A DNA stretch of 64,000 nt. Source: Lunularia cruciata. Its lineage: Eukaryota; Streptophyta; Marchantiopsida; Lunulariales; Lunulariaceae. Below, in pieces: positions 1-11,090 of the stretch (its first letter is position 1; each line of letters opens with the position of its first letter). The notes under the pieces are model-generated. The model searched no databases and was not told the origin of the DNA. It saw only the letters and a program-made list of their open reading frames with translations. The stretch covers positions 1,302,001-1,366,000 of the forward strand of contig OX419757.1 of NCBI GenBank assembly GCA_948567375.1, in the 5' to 3' direction. Position numbers and translations under genes: made by a program.

Positions 1-785
1 CCCTCACATGGTATGATACTTGGGAACGATCCATGTTGGCAGAGAGAAGGGAGGTCACATGGACAGCAATGCAAGAAGGACTGTTGAAGAATTTCCAATC
101 AGTGGATTTTATGTAGATGGCTCAAACCCAACTATGGGGATTGAGACTAAAGACTAGCATACAAGAGTATGTGGAGGCATTTTAGGATCTACAAGTTGCA
201 ATTACCGACATGAGTCTAGCAGAGGCTCTTGACAATTTCAAACGAGGGTTGAAAGAGCGGATTTGCCCAAGAAGTTATGGTGCAAAATCCTTGAACGGTA
301 TTTGAAGCCATTGCTTGTGCGCAGAGAATAGCAAGAGCATTAGGTGGAGGTGAAGGAGTAGTTCTACCTCAATATTATTAGGCAAAAATGCCACACATGG
401 GTGGACCAGTACCAATGGAATTTGGGTAACCTTTGATTCCACGATCGAGGAGCACGACCACTTCAAGGGGGCAAGGACGGGTAGAAGAACAAAGAGATGG
501 AGTCCCACAAGGAGAAGGGACTTGAGGAGAACAACGATGTTGTTACAATTGTGGCCATGTTGGGCACATATCTACCAACTGTCGCAGTTGTTTCCCTACA
601 AGCCCTTGGCCTTTGTATAGGCAATCTTTGAACAACATGGAGAGGCACATTGAAGAGGAGGAGGTGGAAATCACTTTGGAAAACAAAGATCACTAGTAAA
701 TGTACCTCGCGGCCTTACTGGCTCAATAAGGAAGCAAAGAAGCAAGGGAAGGAAGAAGAATAATGCACAAAGATCTCAAGAGGCA
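1..785 (+). pseudogene. Copy A gag remnant with intact CCHC zinc knuckle
   Basis: The stretch matches the retrotransposon gag region of copy B, which begins with an ALTWYD-like motif. Frame is lost at several points, for example a TAG where copy B has a leucine codon near 183 and an extra base near 266. The nucleocapsid zinc knuckle at 541-582 reads C-X2-C-X4-H-X4-C and is complete here, although the same motif is damaged in copy B. Gag would form the virus-like particle that packages element RNA. Nothing here could make a full protein. Confidence 0.8.
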
Positions 786-794
786 ACCTCACAA

Positions 795-1245
795 TTGATT
801 GTCGTGAATAGAATCTTGGAAGGTAATCAAGTGAGAGTATTAATAGATCCGGGAGCAACAGAGAATTTCTTGTCTTGCTCTGTTACAACAAGATTAGGAA
901 TGGATCAAGAGAGAGATGGGAGTGAAGAAGTAGAGTTACCTAATGGGCAAACAGAGAGGATTGAATCATTACCTAGAGGGGTAACCCTCTCTGTAGGAGA
1001 GTATCAAGAAGCAATTGAGTGGCAAGTGATATAGTTAGCTCGTTATGATGCAATTTTAGGCATGCCATGGATGGAGCAGTATAACCCTATGGTGGATTGG
1101 AGGAAAAAAGTAGTGAGAAGCCACCAATGGTCAATCATTGGGGTTAAAGAAAAATCACACAAGCAAAAACTGCCTCTATATGTCATAAGGATGGCAACTA
1201 TATGTAAGATCGATAGATGTTTTATGGGTCTAATAAGAAAAGTCT
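795..1245 (+). pseudogene. Copy A aspartic protease region (cut by inserted element)
   Basis: The translated frame contains VLIDPGATENFL followed by a strand-turn pattern and GMPWMEQYNP, matching the retropepsin domain that cleaves the polyprotein. The expected catalytic triplet D-S/T-G reads D-P-G, as it does in copy B. A TAG interrupts the frame near 1033. The domain stops at 1245, where the family I element starts, and copy A resumes at 6800 after a short target duplication. Confidence 0.8.
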
Positions 1246-1654
1246 TGTACAAGACCAAATCCGAGGAGAGAAATAGAAGAATGGAAACTCACATTGGGAC
1301 ACTTGAATGAAGGAAAGCTCCGAATGCCTAGCATGAGCTTTGGCTTTGGTATTTATAGGTACATACAAGGCCCTTGAGAAGCTTCTCAAGAAGCTTCCTC
1401 AAGCCGCTTTCTTAGAGTGCAAGCCAAGTTAACTAGGAAGCTTCTCAAGAAGCTTCCTTCCAGAAGCCGCCTACTTGGCGTGCAATCTAAGCTAGTTGGA
1501 AGCTTCTAGAAGCTACTTACTTAAGGTGCAAGCTAAGCTAACCGGGAAGCTTCCCAAAGCTTCCTAGATACTTCCGGAATATTCTAAGCTAATTTGTCTT
1601 ATGTGTTACTTCGTGAGCCCAATTGACTTTGTCGCTAAACTCCATATTGTTACA
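1246..1654 (-). repeat. Family I 3' LTR (left copy on the + strand)
   Basis: This 409-bp terminal repeat pairs with 6389-6799. It is rich in the palindrome-like motif AAGCTTCTCAAGAAGCTT and in AAGCTTCTAGAAGCT, repeated several times. On the minus strand it contains a CTATAAATA box near 1355-1365. A purine-rich tract on the minus strand (1655-1666) abuts its inner end and fits the polypurine tract used to prime plus-strand synthesis. Confidence 0.9.
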
Positions 1655-1880
1655 TATTCCCCCGCCGCTAGTTGGTGACGTCCTCGTCGCCAATGAAGCT
1701 TCAAATTCCTGGATGGCCGTCTGTGCATTGTGGAGGTGAGAAAGAGGTTCCCAGGTGGCATCATGAAGGGGATACCCTTTCTAAAGGACCTTGTACTCCG
1801 TATGTTGGCGACGGCTTCGTTGAATATGGCGACGTGCAAGAATACTATCAACTTCGTACTCCTTATGATCATTGATAGGG
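1655..1880 (-). pseudogene. Family I chromodomain
   Basis: On the minus strand the frame reads EYEVDSILARR, then KGYPLHDATWEP and NAQTAIQEFE, the typical layout of a chromodomain at the end of a chromoviral integrase. Such domains bind histone marks and steer integration to heterochromatin. The tryptophan codon expected before KGYP is TAG (1791-1793), so the domain is cut by a nonsense change. Confidence 0.85.
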
Positions 1881-1889
1881 ATAGGAAGA

Positions 1890-3160
1890 GGGGGAGGTTG
1901 GACTCAAGAGGAAAAGGAAGAGGGGTTAGAAACAAAGGGTTTCAACTTGGAAATATGAAAGACACGATGGATACGCATGTGACAAGGCAAGGCAAGACGA
2001 TAAGCAACAAGAGAGACAATTTGGGTGATATCAAAGGGTCCTATCCAATTAGGGGCAAGTTTACGAACTTGGGTATCAAGTGGGAGAGGGAGGTTACTAG
2101 AGGATAGCATGACTTTATCACCAACTTCAAAGGTGAGATCGCGACGATGGTGGTCAGCATATTGTTTTTGGCGATTCTGAGCAACGAGGAGATGAGACTT
2201 GGCTTGTTAGAGAGATTAGGATATAATGGTCAAGAGTGTGGAAGTATGAGGAACCTAAGATGGAGGGGGAGCAAGAAGAGAATCTGGAGCAAGCAGATCT
2301 TTGCCAAAATTGAGAAAGAAAGGAGAGAATCCGGTGCTTGCCTGTTTGGAATTGTTGTAGGCAAATTTGGTAGCGGCAAGACATTCATCCCAATTGGTAT
2401 GGTGGACATTGACAAAGGCACACAACATATCCTCCAATGTACGATTTGCATGTTCGGTTTGTCCATCAGTTTGAGGATGATAAGCCGTGGACAAAGCAAG
2501 CTTGGTGCCGAGTATCTGAAAGAGTGCTTGCCAAAACTTCCCGGTAAAGCGAGGATCACGGTCGGAGATGAGTACGCAGGGCATTCCATGATTCTTGAAG
2601 ATATTGTTGAAGTAGATTTGTGCTAAGGTTGGAGCATCCACGGTATCACAGGTTGGTGCCAACTGGATTTGCTTACTAAGCTTATCCACAAACACCACGA
2701 TGGCAGTGTGTCCTTGTTTTGTCTTTGGCAAGGATGTGATGAGATCCAAGCTCACATGCTCCCAACGAGCTGATGGAACGGCAAGCGGTTGAAGGAGTCC
2801 ACCCGCCTTCTGGTTGCTAGCCTTGTTACGTTGGCAACTCTCACACGATTGGACAAATTCTCAAACATCCCATGTCATGTTGGGCCACCACCATTGACGT
2901 TGGAGGGTACCCAAGGTCTTGTCCACACCCATGTGACCAACGATGGGTAAATCATGGGTTTCTTGAAGGCGCACAAGTCGAAGATCACCTTTGGTTGGAA
3001 CATAGATCCGATCCACATGGAATAGAAGGCCTTCCTTGAAGGAGAAGGTGTTGTACTCCTTGTCACCTGTTGTTAGCCGACCATGTACCATTTGGAAGAA
3101 GTGATCTTGCTGTAGAGCTAACCGAAACTTGTTATGAATCTTAGGATCAATTGACACCGT
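1890..3160 (-). pseudogene. Family I integrase
   Basis: Minus-strand reading frames give an N-terminal HHCC zinc-binding region (ETHD, GHMG, then CESCQRNK), followed by the catalytic core with SLDLITSLP and VFVDKLSK, SDRDPRFTG and QTDGQTEHANRT, which supply the D, D and E residues. A GPFDITQ/MRIHRVFHISKL segment then matches the C-terminal GPY/F-like module. The longest open piece is 2255-2755; a stop near 2861 and frame changes near 2255 and 2110 break the rest. Confidence 0.88.
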
Positions 3161-4645
3161 CGTAATTGATGAGACGAAGAGACTTCAAATCTGGTCGTCA
3201 TGATAGAGCATCAGGGATGACATGGAACCAATCTGGTTTGTACTCAAGTTTGATGTCAAACAATTGGAGTTGCTCTTCCCATCGATGATGTCAACTCTTC
3301 ATGTGCTCTAGGTGTAAGGTCTACAACAATTGCTTGTGATCAGTTTGCATGATCACTTGTTTCTCCAAGAGATAATGCCTCCATACCTTGGTGGCATATA
3401 TGATTGCAAGTTGTTCTCAATCTCAAGCATAGTAATTTCTTTCAGATATATTTAGTTGGCGAGACACAAAGGCAATAGGATGTAGTCCATCTAGAAATTC
3501 TTGTTGCAACACAGCTCCAATTGCAAAGTTAGAAGCATCAAAATCAACCACACAAGGTAATTGAGGATCATATGGTTGAAGAATGGGTCTTGAAGACACC
3601 ATATGCTTTAACTTCTGGAATGCTTCTTCATGCTTGGTGGTCCATTGGAAGCTCGAGTTCTTTCCCAAGAGGTCAGTCAATGGTGCAGCCACGTGAGCAT
3701 AATAGTGGATGAACCGTCGGTAAAAACTGGCCAATCCATTGAATGCTTGTACTTCGGTAGTATCCTTTGGGGTAGGCCAATCAGTAATGGCCTTGATTTT
3801 CTCTTCTTCCATCTTGATCCCCTCTGATGAGATCTTATGACCCAAGAAGGTAACCTCCTTTTGCCAAAAAGCACACTTTGACTTCTTGTAGTAAAATTTC
3901 CATTGTCGTAGTCGTCTTAGGACTTCTTGCACATGATTCTTGTGTTCTGCCTCTGTCCTACTATAGATTAAGATATCATCTAAGAACACTACCACGGACT
4001 GATCCAATAGCCCCTCCAACACTTGATGCATCTGATCCATGAAGACTGTTGGAGCATTAGTGAGTCCGAAAGGTAGAACTCTCCACTCAAAATGTCCATA
4101 CCTTGTGCAAAAGGCAGTCTTTTGCATGTCCTCTCCTTCAATAGGAATTTGCCAATAGCCGCTACAAAGATCTAGCTTGGAAAAGTAGCGTGCTCCACTT
4201 AGTTGATCAAGCAAGTCATCGATCCGAGGCAAGGGATATGCATTCTTCACGGTTTGCTTATTGAGCCCACGGTAATCAATACAAAAACGAAGTACTCCAT
4301 CCTTCTTTGGAACAAATAGTACTGGTGCTCCCCAAGGAGAGGTACTATGTTGTATGAAATCCTTCTCCAACAACTCTGTAAGTGTTGTTTGCATTCCTCC
4401 AACTCCTTTGGTGAGAACCGATAGATTGGTCTACTCACTAGAGTACTCCCTGGCAATAACTCGATCTTGAAGGGCATACCTTGATCAAAGGGTAATCCCT
4501 TTGGCAGATCATCTGGAAACACATCTACAAACTCCTGAACTATCTGATCAACCGTTGCTTGATGCGGCACTTGGCCCTCCTCAAATTGTTCTTGTGCAAT
4601 CGGCTTGATCCACACCGCGAATACAGATTTATCTTCCTCCAAAGC
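3161..4645 (-). pseudogene. Family I reverse transcriptase and RNase H
   Basis: A 323-codon open frame (4394 to 3423) carries the RT core: [33 protein letters not shown] and the polymerase motif [10 protein letters not shown]. The RNase H start [17 protein letters not shown] follows. The connection upstream (4642-4394) holds the region before RT with DLPKGLPFDQGMPF. The C-terminal RNase H part below 3423 is broken by stops. This is the longest intact coding piece of the element. Confidence 0.9.
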
Positions 4646-5140
4646 TTGCTCTATGGTTGCTTCATTAACAAACTTCCCTTCTAGGAACTCATCTCTCTTC
4701 TAGATTTGCTCTATGACTATCTTCTCAACAAACTTCCCAACTTGGGACTGACTATTCTTAAGTGTCTTACTCAGAGGTGCCAGACAACCTAATCGGAAAT
4801 TCCTACCTTGGTGTTGTAGTTGAATTTGACGTCGGGTCCAATCGAATTGAACCTTATGACGTTCAAGCCAAGGTAGACCCAAAATGATATCATAGTGTAG
4901 AGGTGTCACTACAAACCCCATACACTCCAAATACTCCTTCCCAATCTTGAAGGTAACAAGATGCGAGGTGCAGAATGCAGAACCTTTTCTACCATCCGCC
5001 ATCATCAAACTACTTCCAATCACTGGCTTGATAAGAATACCCAATTCCTTTGCTACTTGCATAGACATGCAATTCTTTGAACTTCCAAAATTAACCAAAA
5101 TCCTACAACCCCGATTAGATATCATACCTTGCAAGTGAAG
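4646..5140 (-). pseudogene. Family I aspartic protease
   Basis: The frame 5134-4700 has the retropepsin fold pattern (ILVNFGSSKNCM, later HYDIILGLPWLERH). The active-site position expected to be D-S-G reads N-F-G, so the catalytic aspartate is lost. The domain lies between the zinc knuckle of gag and RT, as in other Ty3/gypsy elements. Confidence 0.8.
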
Positions 5141-6130
5141 TAGACTTGCTTAGGTTGAGCCTTCAATCCCATTGGAACTTATCAAGCTCCCAGTAGGCAG
5201 CTCAAAATCTCCTACTGGGATTCCTTGTTTCCCTGATCATTCCGCTCCACAATCTCCACTTAGGCAACTTGTCGAGGTCATCCATTCTTGAGTGGACATT
5301 CAGCAATGCGATGTCCCAACTGGCAACAATAAAAACAACCACCATTTTGTCGCAATTTCTCCCTGTCTGCCATGCCAAGTGGTCTTCGTTGAATTGCATC
5401 AATCTCTATTGGTGCTGGCTCCTCCACTTGTGTGTAGTGTATTGGTAGGCTTTGTGGGGGTCAAGGTCGAGACCAAGTTGTTGCCACCAAGGAATCAAAA
5501 TGTTTGGCCAACCGCATGGCTTCCTCCAAGTGTTGTGGCTCTCGCATGGTTACCTCTAATTTGGTTCTTGCTTTCAAGCCCCTCATGAATCAATCCAGAG
5601 CTTCACCTTCCAAAATATCTGGAATTTGCATGATGGTGTTTTGGAACTACGTGATGTAACTTCTTACAGAGCCAATCTGTTTCAACTCTGCCAACTTATC
5701 CCATGCAACTCGTGTAGCATTTATGGCTTGGAACCGATTGATTATTGCGCTCTTGAATTCTGCCCATGTCTAGATTGGTGTAACCATTTGTCGTTCGGCT
5801 TGCTCCACTCAGAATCTCCACCATAGCTTTGCTACTCCATCCAATTGGCTAGAAGCCAAGAGAATCTATTTTTGCTCATCTTGTAGATTGGTAGCTTCAA
5901 AATAACGTTCACAATCAAACACAAAATTCTCCACTGCACATGGGAGATTCTTGCCTTCAAATACCTTGGGTTTAGGGAACCTGATCCGATCTTCTCCTTC
6001 TCGAATTGGTACTCTCTCCACTTGCTCTTGTCGTCGAAGATCTTGTTCATCCAACAATCGAGTAAGGTGCTTGATTTGTTGTTGCATAGCAAGGATAACA
6101 TCAGGTATTGCCACCATGGTTGCTCCTCTA
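5141..6130 (-). pseudogene. Family I gag with CCHC zinc knuckle
   Basis: Minus-strand frames contain a gag segment (FPKPKVFEGKN and VFDCERYFEATN at about 5870-6000) and a zinc knuckle near 5290-5340 that reads CFYCCQLGHRIAEC, that is C-X2-C-X4-H-X4-C. Several stops and frameshifts separate the pieces. The start of gag lies near 6117, about 260 bp inside the 5' LTR, leaving a short leader. Confidence 0.78.
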
Positions 6131-6375
6131 TCACACCACTCCCAATCTATCTAATGTATTAACACATAGAAACAACACGTCCACCGTTCTCCATAAGTTA
6201 CAACTGGAAGCACCAAGGGTTCCTCAGATATGGTGATCATATGCAGAAAATCTTGTCCAAAGTGCGAGGTGATGAACTGTGTGAAACGATGCTTGGGTAG
6301 TATTTGGATGCAAAAATCCTAATAGTTTGGTGGAAGTGGATTTGGTGGTCCATAAATTCCATCCATCCCATTCTT

Positions 6376-6387
6376 GCTCTGATACCA
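6376..6387 (-). promoter_or_regulatory. Family I primer-binding site
   Basis: The minus strand reads TGGTATCAGAGC one base inside the 5' LTR. This is the usual plant retrotransposon site complementary to the 3' end of initiator methionine tRNA, and it fixes the orientation of the element. Confidence 0.88.
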
Positions 6388-6388
6388 A

Positions 6389-6799
6389 TGTAAAAGACCA
6401 AATCCGAGGAGAGAAATAAGAGAATAGAAACTCACATTGGGACACTTGAATGAGGGAAAACTTCAAATGTCTAGCATGAGCTTTGGCTTTGGTATTTATA
6501 GGTACATACAAGGCCCTTGAGAAGCTTCTCAAGAAGCTTCCTCAAGCCGCTTTCTTATAGTGCAAGCCAAGTTAACTAGGAAGCTTCTCAAGAAGCTTCC
6601 TTCTAGAAGCCGCCTACTTGGCATGCAAGCTAAGCAAGTTGGAAGCTTCTAGAAGCTACTTACTTAAGATGCAAGCTAAGCTAACCGGGAAGCTTCCCAA
6701 GAAGCTTCCTAGATACTTCCGGAATATTCTAAGCTAATTTGTCTTATGTGCTACTTCGTGAGCCGGACTGACTTTGTTGCTAAACTCCATATTGTTACA
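6389..6799 (-). repeat. Family I 5' LTR (right copy on the + strand)
   Basis: This 411-bp repeat begins TGTAAAAGACC and ends TTACA, and is nearly the same as 1246-1654. A CTATAAATA box on the minus strand near 6490-6500 is the likely promoter core. The right boundary is followed by AGTCC, the second half of the target duplication. Confidence 0.9.
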
Positions 6800-6804
6800 A
6801 GTCC

Positions 6805-8300
6805 AGAGTGCACGACTCGATGGACAAATTCCTGAGAAATTGAAAGGTGTGGTGGATGAGTTTCAAGATGTCTTTCTTGATGATCTACCCTCAAGATTAC
6901 CACCAAAAAGGCAAGTAGATCACAAAATTGAGACACTCTCGGAGATGACACCTCCTTGTAAGGCCCCATATCGCCTATCACTTCATGAGTTGGAGGAGTG
7001 TAAGACTCAAATTAAGGAGATGCTATAGAAAGGGTTCATCCAACCTAGGGTATCACCATATGGGGCCCATGTCTTGTTTGTGAAGAAGAAGGATGGTACA
7101 ATGCGCATGTGCATTGACTATTAGGGTCTCAATCAACAAACAGTGAAGAACAAATACCCCTTACCTCGCATGGATGACCTATTTGATCAACTCCATGGAG
7201 CAAGATACTTCACCAAATTGGACTTACGGAGCAGTTACAATCAAATCCGAATTGCAGAGGAGGATGTGTACAAAACTGCCTTTCAAACCAAGTATGGCCA
7301 CTTTGAGTATCTTGTGATGCCTTTTGGCCTCACCAATGCACCTGCCACTTTCATGAGTCTAATGAATGACATATTTCATCCATACTTGGATAAGTCTATT
7401 ATCGTCTTCTTGGATGATATCTTAGTATATAGTAGCACGATGACAGAACACAAACAACATCTACAAGAGGTCCTCCAGATTCTAAGACAAAATCAATTGT
7501 ACGCCAAAATCTCAAAGTGTGAGTTTGGCAAGTCTGAAGTAGACTACTTGGGGCATAGAGTAAGTGCAGAGGGCATTCAAGTATTGACAGATAAAATAGA
7601 GGTCATTCAAAAAATGAAGTGCCCCAGAAGATCAGACTCAACTTAAGAGCTTCTTGGGGTTGATGGGATTCTATAGTAGATTTGTCAAGGACTTCTCCAA
7701 GGTTGCATAGCCTTTAATGGCACTACTTGGCAAGGGGAAGAAGTGGACATGGGGAACTGCACAAGAGTTGGCCTTTCAAGAATTGAAGGCCGCCTTGCTA
7801 CATGCACCAATCTTGAAGTGGTATGACCCAAAACGTCCAATCAAGTTGGCTATAGATGCATCAGGTGTAGCACTAAGAGCAATCCTACAACAAGAGTGGC
7901 ATGACGGATGGCATCCAATTGCATATTTCTCTTGAAAGTTGTTACCGGTAGAGTGCAACTACCACACCACAAAACGAGAAGAGTTGGTCATCGTTCTAGC
8001 AACCAAGCATTGGAAGCACTATCTGGGCGAGAAGGCATTTGTAGTAGAGACAGACCATAAACATCTAGTCTACCTCGAGATGCAGAAGGATCTATCTCGT
8101 TGCCAAATTTGGTGGGCAGAGTGGCGACAAAGCTTCAACATGACAATCACCTATGTGGAAGGTAAGAAGCAACTTGCAGATGCATTCACCCGCATGCCAA
8201 TAGAAAACAACTTGGTGGCAAAGGTTAAAATTAACCCTAAATTTTGGCTAGAGATTCTGGTTGCTACAAAAACTGATCCATAGATTGTAGAAGCGCAATC
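6805..8300 (+). pseudogene. Copy A reverse transcriptase and RNase H
   Basis: Open pieces at 6774-7028, 7143-7646, 7717-7935 and 7939-8283 join across single stops. They show [49 protein letters not shown] for RT and AIDASGVAL, then VVETDHKHLVYL and ADAFTRMP for RNase H. Stops include TAG where copy B has CAG (7024, 7705 region) and TAG where copy B has CGG (7122 region). The RNase H aspartate lost in copy B is kept here. Confidence 0.9.
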
Positions 8301-9440
8301 ATCCAAAGGTGTCACCAGCACCCAAGGACTCACCTTTTGGGATGGCAGATTATGGATCCCAAATGTCCCAAAATTACGCACTACCATTCTAGCAAAATGT
8401 CATGATTCGGCCATTGCAGCTCATGTCAGAGTGGACAAGACCTTGGATGCAGTCAAGCACTATTACTATTGGCCCAAGATGAACAACGATGTGATGGACT
8501 ACGTGCGGAGCTGCCTATTATGTCAACAGAACAAAGCTTTTAGCAAGGCTCCTGTAGGGCTCCTTCAACCTCTCCCCACTCCTACCCAACATTGGGAACA
8601 AGTGAGTATGGATCTCGTCTGTGAATTACCCAAGACCACCTCAGGGTTTGACTCCATCGTGGTCTTTGTGGACCAACTCAGCAAAATGATTCATGTATGT
8701 CCTACCACCAAGGAGGTGATCACTCCACAATTAGCTCAATTATACTTAGATGCAGTCTTTGCTCACCATGGCTTGTCTAGAGTACTCATCACCGATAGAG
8801 GCACCCAATTCACCAGTTTGTTTTGGCGAACAATCTTTGGTTTCTTCAAAACCAAGTTAGCCATGTCCACAGCTTACCACCCACAAACAACTGGCCAAAC
8901 AGAGCGGGCTAATCGCACAATTGAAGACATGTTACACGACTTCACCTTAGAAGAACAAGAGAGGTGGGACACCCTACTCCCGTTGTTGGAATTTGCTTAC
9001 AACAATTCAATGAATGCATCCACCCAAGTCACTCCGTTCTTCCTCATGTATGGTGAGCATCCCTTCACACCTTCTAGCTTGATGAAGATCCATCCAGTGA
9101 CTACCAAGGTTGATGCAGTCAACACATTTGTTTCTAGAATCCAACAAGGTGTGGAGAGCGCCAAGCATAGGTTACAGATTGTGCAAAATTGACAAAAGCA
9201 ATATGTTGATGCACACTGTAGGCACATAGAGTTCAATGTTGGGGATCAAGTGTGGCTATCGACAACCAACCTCACATTAGTTGGACCTTGTAAGCTCAGA
9301 CCTCGTTTTATTAAGCCTTTCTTGATTCTTTGTCGCATCGGCGCTGTGGCCTATCACCTTGAGCTACCACCACACATGAAGATCCATCCAGTGTTCCATG
9401 TCTCCCTACTACATAGATATGCTCCCCGATCAGGCTAGGG
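8301..9440 (+). pseudogene. Copy A integrase
   Basis: The main open stretch is 253 codons (8431-9192). It includes the CLLCQQNK part of the HHCC zinc region, the core motifs VFVDQLSKMIH, ITDRGTQFTS and QTTGQTERANRT, and a C-terminal region continuing at 9250-9438 with KLRPRFIKPF and [16 protein letters not shown] in place of CAA near 9190 splits the frame. The enzyme would insert element cDNA into chromosomes. Confidence 0.9.
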
Positions 9441-9483
9441 TCATTCCACACAAGACATTCGACCTTGTCCGACACTCATTGAT

Positions 9484-9684
9484 GGCATAAAGGAATATGA
9501 AGTGGAGAGGATTCTCCAAAAGCGCATGCGTGGTACTCGCCATCCGTGAGTGGAATATCTAGTACAATGGAAAGGTTACCCCCTCTATGAAGCAACCTGG
9601 GAGCCCGCTGCCAATTTGGCACATGCACCAGTGTTGGTGCAAGCATTTGAGCAACAATTGCACAACAAGGACGTTGCGTCTTAA
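9484..9684 (+). pseudogene. Copy A chromodomain
   Basis: The frame reads EYEVERILQKRMRG, VEYLVQWKGYPLYEATWEP and VLVQAFEQQL, a standard chromoviral chromodomain. A TGA replaces an arginine codon (CGG in copy B) just before VEYL, so the domain is interrupted. A purine-rich tract (9681-9696) follows and precedes the 3' LTR. Confidence 0.88.
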
Positions 9685-9697
9685 AAGGAGGAAGGTC

Positions 9698-10438
9698 TGT
9701 AATACCAAGAGTTAGCCATATGATCTAGATGTGAAATTCGGTTTGGTAACATCTAGAATAATATTATACATGATGGTCAAAATAGATCAGATAGAAGTAT
9801 CACCAAAAGAGTACTTCTACTAATAGGGCAAAAACCAAAATAGACTTGAGAAACTTAGAACCAATAGCTAGACATATGATTTAAAGGTGAGAATTGGTTT
9901 GGTAACATCTGGAAGAATGTTACACATGATGGACTAAATAGATTAGAAAGAGGTATCACCAAAAGGGGACTTCTACAAATAGAGTAGGAACCAAAATATG
10001 CTTGAAATCTTTGAAGGCAATTTTGGAGGCCTAAACGGATGAATTAGGCCTTGAAAATGTACACATGTGCCCCTCCCCCCCAATAAAGGGAAGGTTGGCC
10101 TTCCCTCCTCCCTATTTTGTCTCATCGAGTGCTTTCCAACGGTACCTTACGTGATTTTGAGATTCCTACAGGAAGATTCCCTCAAAGATTCCCTCCGGTC
10201 AAAGCTTGTTTGACCAACCAGATAGGACCTAGACCAGACATGTCACCCATCCAAGTAAGTAATCCAAGGGTGGAGCTTGCTGACATATCACCTATCTGTG
10301 TCCTTAATCCTATGGTGGAGCTTCCTTGGAGGAGATCCTCTTTGTCTATATAATAAAGAGAAGGTGCTCCTTTGGGGCATTGAATGTTTGAGTGTGCAAT
10401 CTGTGTTTTCTCTCTTCTCTTGTCCTTGGAGTATTACA
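9698..10438 (+). repeat. Copy A 3' LTR (family B)
   Basis: This 741-bp repeat starts TGTAATACC and ends GTATTACA and matches the two LTRs of copy B. It includes an internal duplicated block of about 156-bp period (both halves contain GGTTTGGTAACATCT), a variable C-rich tract near 10073-10082 and a CTATATAATA box near 10347-10356. Confidence 0.9.
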
Positions 10439-10598
10439 CAATGTCCTTGGAGTCTAGCAAAACCCCAAGCACATTAGTCATCAAAATCAAATTTTCAACT
10501 CCAAGTGATGTAGCAATCTCCCCAACTGCAGTATCAACATTGATGTTATAAGCATCCTTGTTCAAATCTGCACAAGTTGTACCAATCACATGAAAGAT
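10439..10598 (-). pseudogene. N-acetylglutamate kinase fragment (central part)
   Basis: The minus-strand frame from 10598 to 10439 reads VIGTTCADLNKDAYNINVDT and then AVGEIATSLGVENLILMTN and VLGVLLDSKDI. This matches the plant and bacterial acetylglutamate kinase segment around the YNINADTxAGE motif, part of the nucleotide and substrate binding region in arginine synthesis. It stops at the LTR boundary of copy A, so the remainder of this exon may lie beyond copy A, outside the window. Ordinary gene function is very unlikely because flanking exons are absent or out of order. Confidence 0.8.
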
Positions 10599-10922
10599 CA
10601 ACCAGGCCTAGATAGCAGCAAATTTCAGTGAAAGTGGGCACTTACATGCTGTGGAGAAATGCTCCTCCATGCAGCTCCTTGCTACAAAGCTATAACAAAC
10701 TCAAACCAAACGGCCAAAGCATTTGCTTTGATCCATTGTTAAGATTTAGACTCATGTCCAACTGAAAGACTCTAAATTGCAAGGAGGAGTAATTGATACT
10801 TTAGTACAATCCAAAAACTTCAACAAAAAACCATTGTTGAACTTGTCTTGATTTACTTGAGGTTTTGCTTTAGGAGCCGCACCCTTTGGAACTACGGTAG
10901 GAATTCAAAACCAGGTGCAATT

Positions 10923-11090
10923 TCATCCCGTGATCTTGGTCTCGACTCCTTCATCAATGAGATTTTCCATTAGCAACAAATGAGGTGCTCTACCAACAAT
11001 GATATGGTCTGAATGCACACCTTGGGCAAGTGATCTCACGCAACATTCTCCTTTTGGGATCATACCTCCCAAAATTACACCATCAGCCAC
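10923..11090 (-). pseudogene. N-acetylglutamate kinase fragment (C-terminal exon)
   Basis: The minus-strand frame from 11090 reads VADGVILGGMIPK, CCVRSLAQGVHSDHIIVGRA, PHLLLMENLIDEG and ends TKITG plus TGA, matching the conserved C-terminus of acetylglutamate kinase (GGMIPK, RSLAQGV, MITG-stop). An AG that could be a splice acceptor lies just upstream on the minus strand, so intron-containing DNA rather than a processed transcript may have been the source. It lies upstream of the central fragment on the same strand, the reverse of the normal order. Confidence 0.8.

Larger units (their letters stand above)
1246..6799 (-). mobile_element. Ty3/gypsy chromovirus, family I, nested in copy A
   Basis: A 5.55-kb element lies in reverse orientation, bounded by two LTRs of about 410 bp that start TGTA and end TTACA. 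The flanks are AGTCT (1241-1245) and AGTCC (6800-6804), a 5-bp target duplication with one mismatch. The uninterrupted sequence in copy B reads AGTCTAGAG at this point. Internally, reading the minus strand, there is a primer-binding site, gag, CCHC knuckle, protease, RT, RNase H, integrase and chromodomain. The two LTRs are very similar, which implies a fairly young insertion, yet every domain carries at least one disabling change. Confidence 0.93.
1..10438 (+). mobile_element. Ty3/gypsy chromovirus, family B, copy A (5' end outside window; interrupted at 1246-6799)
   Basis: Reading + strand in order there is gag, a CCHC zinc knuckle, protease, reverse transcriptase, RNase H, integrase, chromodomain and a 3' LTR, the order of chromoviruses. 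Base 1 corresponds to about base 18626 of copy B, so the 5' LTR and start of gag lie before the window. A second element of another family is inserted in the protease-RT junction. After removing it the copy is collinear with copy B throughout. Coding is broken by many stops and frameshifts, so the copy is non-autonomous. The 3' LTR ends at 10438, immediately beside an N-acetylglutamate kinase fragment, which suggests insertion into that sequence. Confidence 0.92.

Noticed and set aside
2147-2626. A 159-codon open frame on the + strand
   Set aside because: It is the antisense of the family I integrase, whose minus-strand translation has clear motifs.
4947-5588. Open frames on the + strand between 4.9 and 5.6 kb
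   Set aside because: They are antisense to the family I protease and gag regions and have no motifs of their own.
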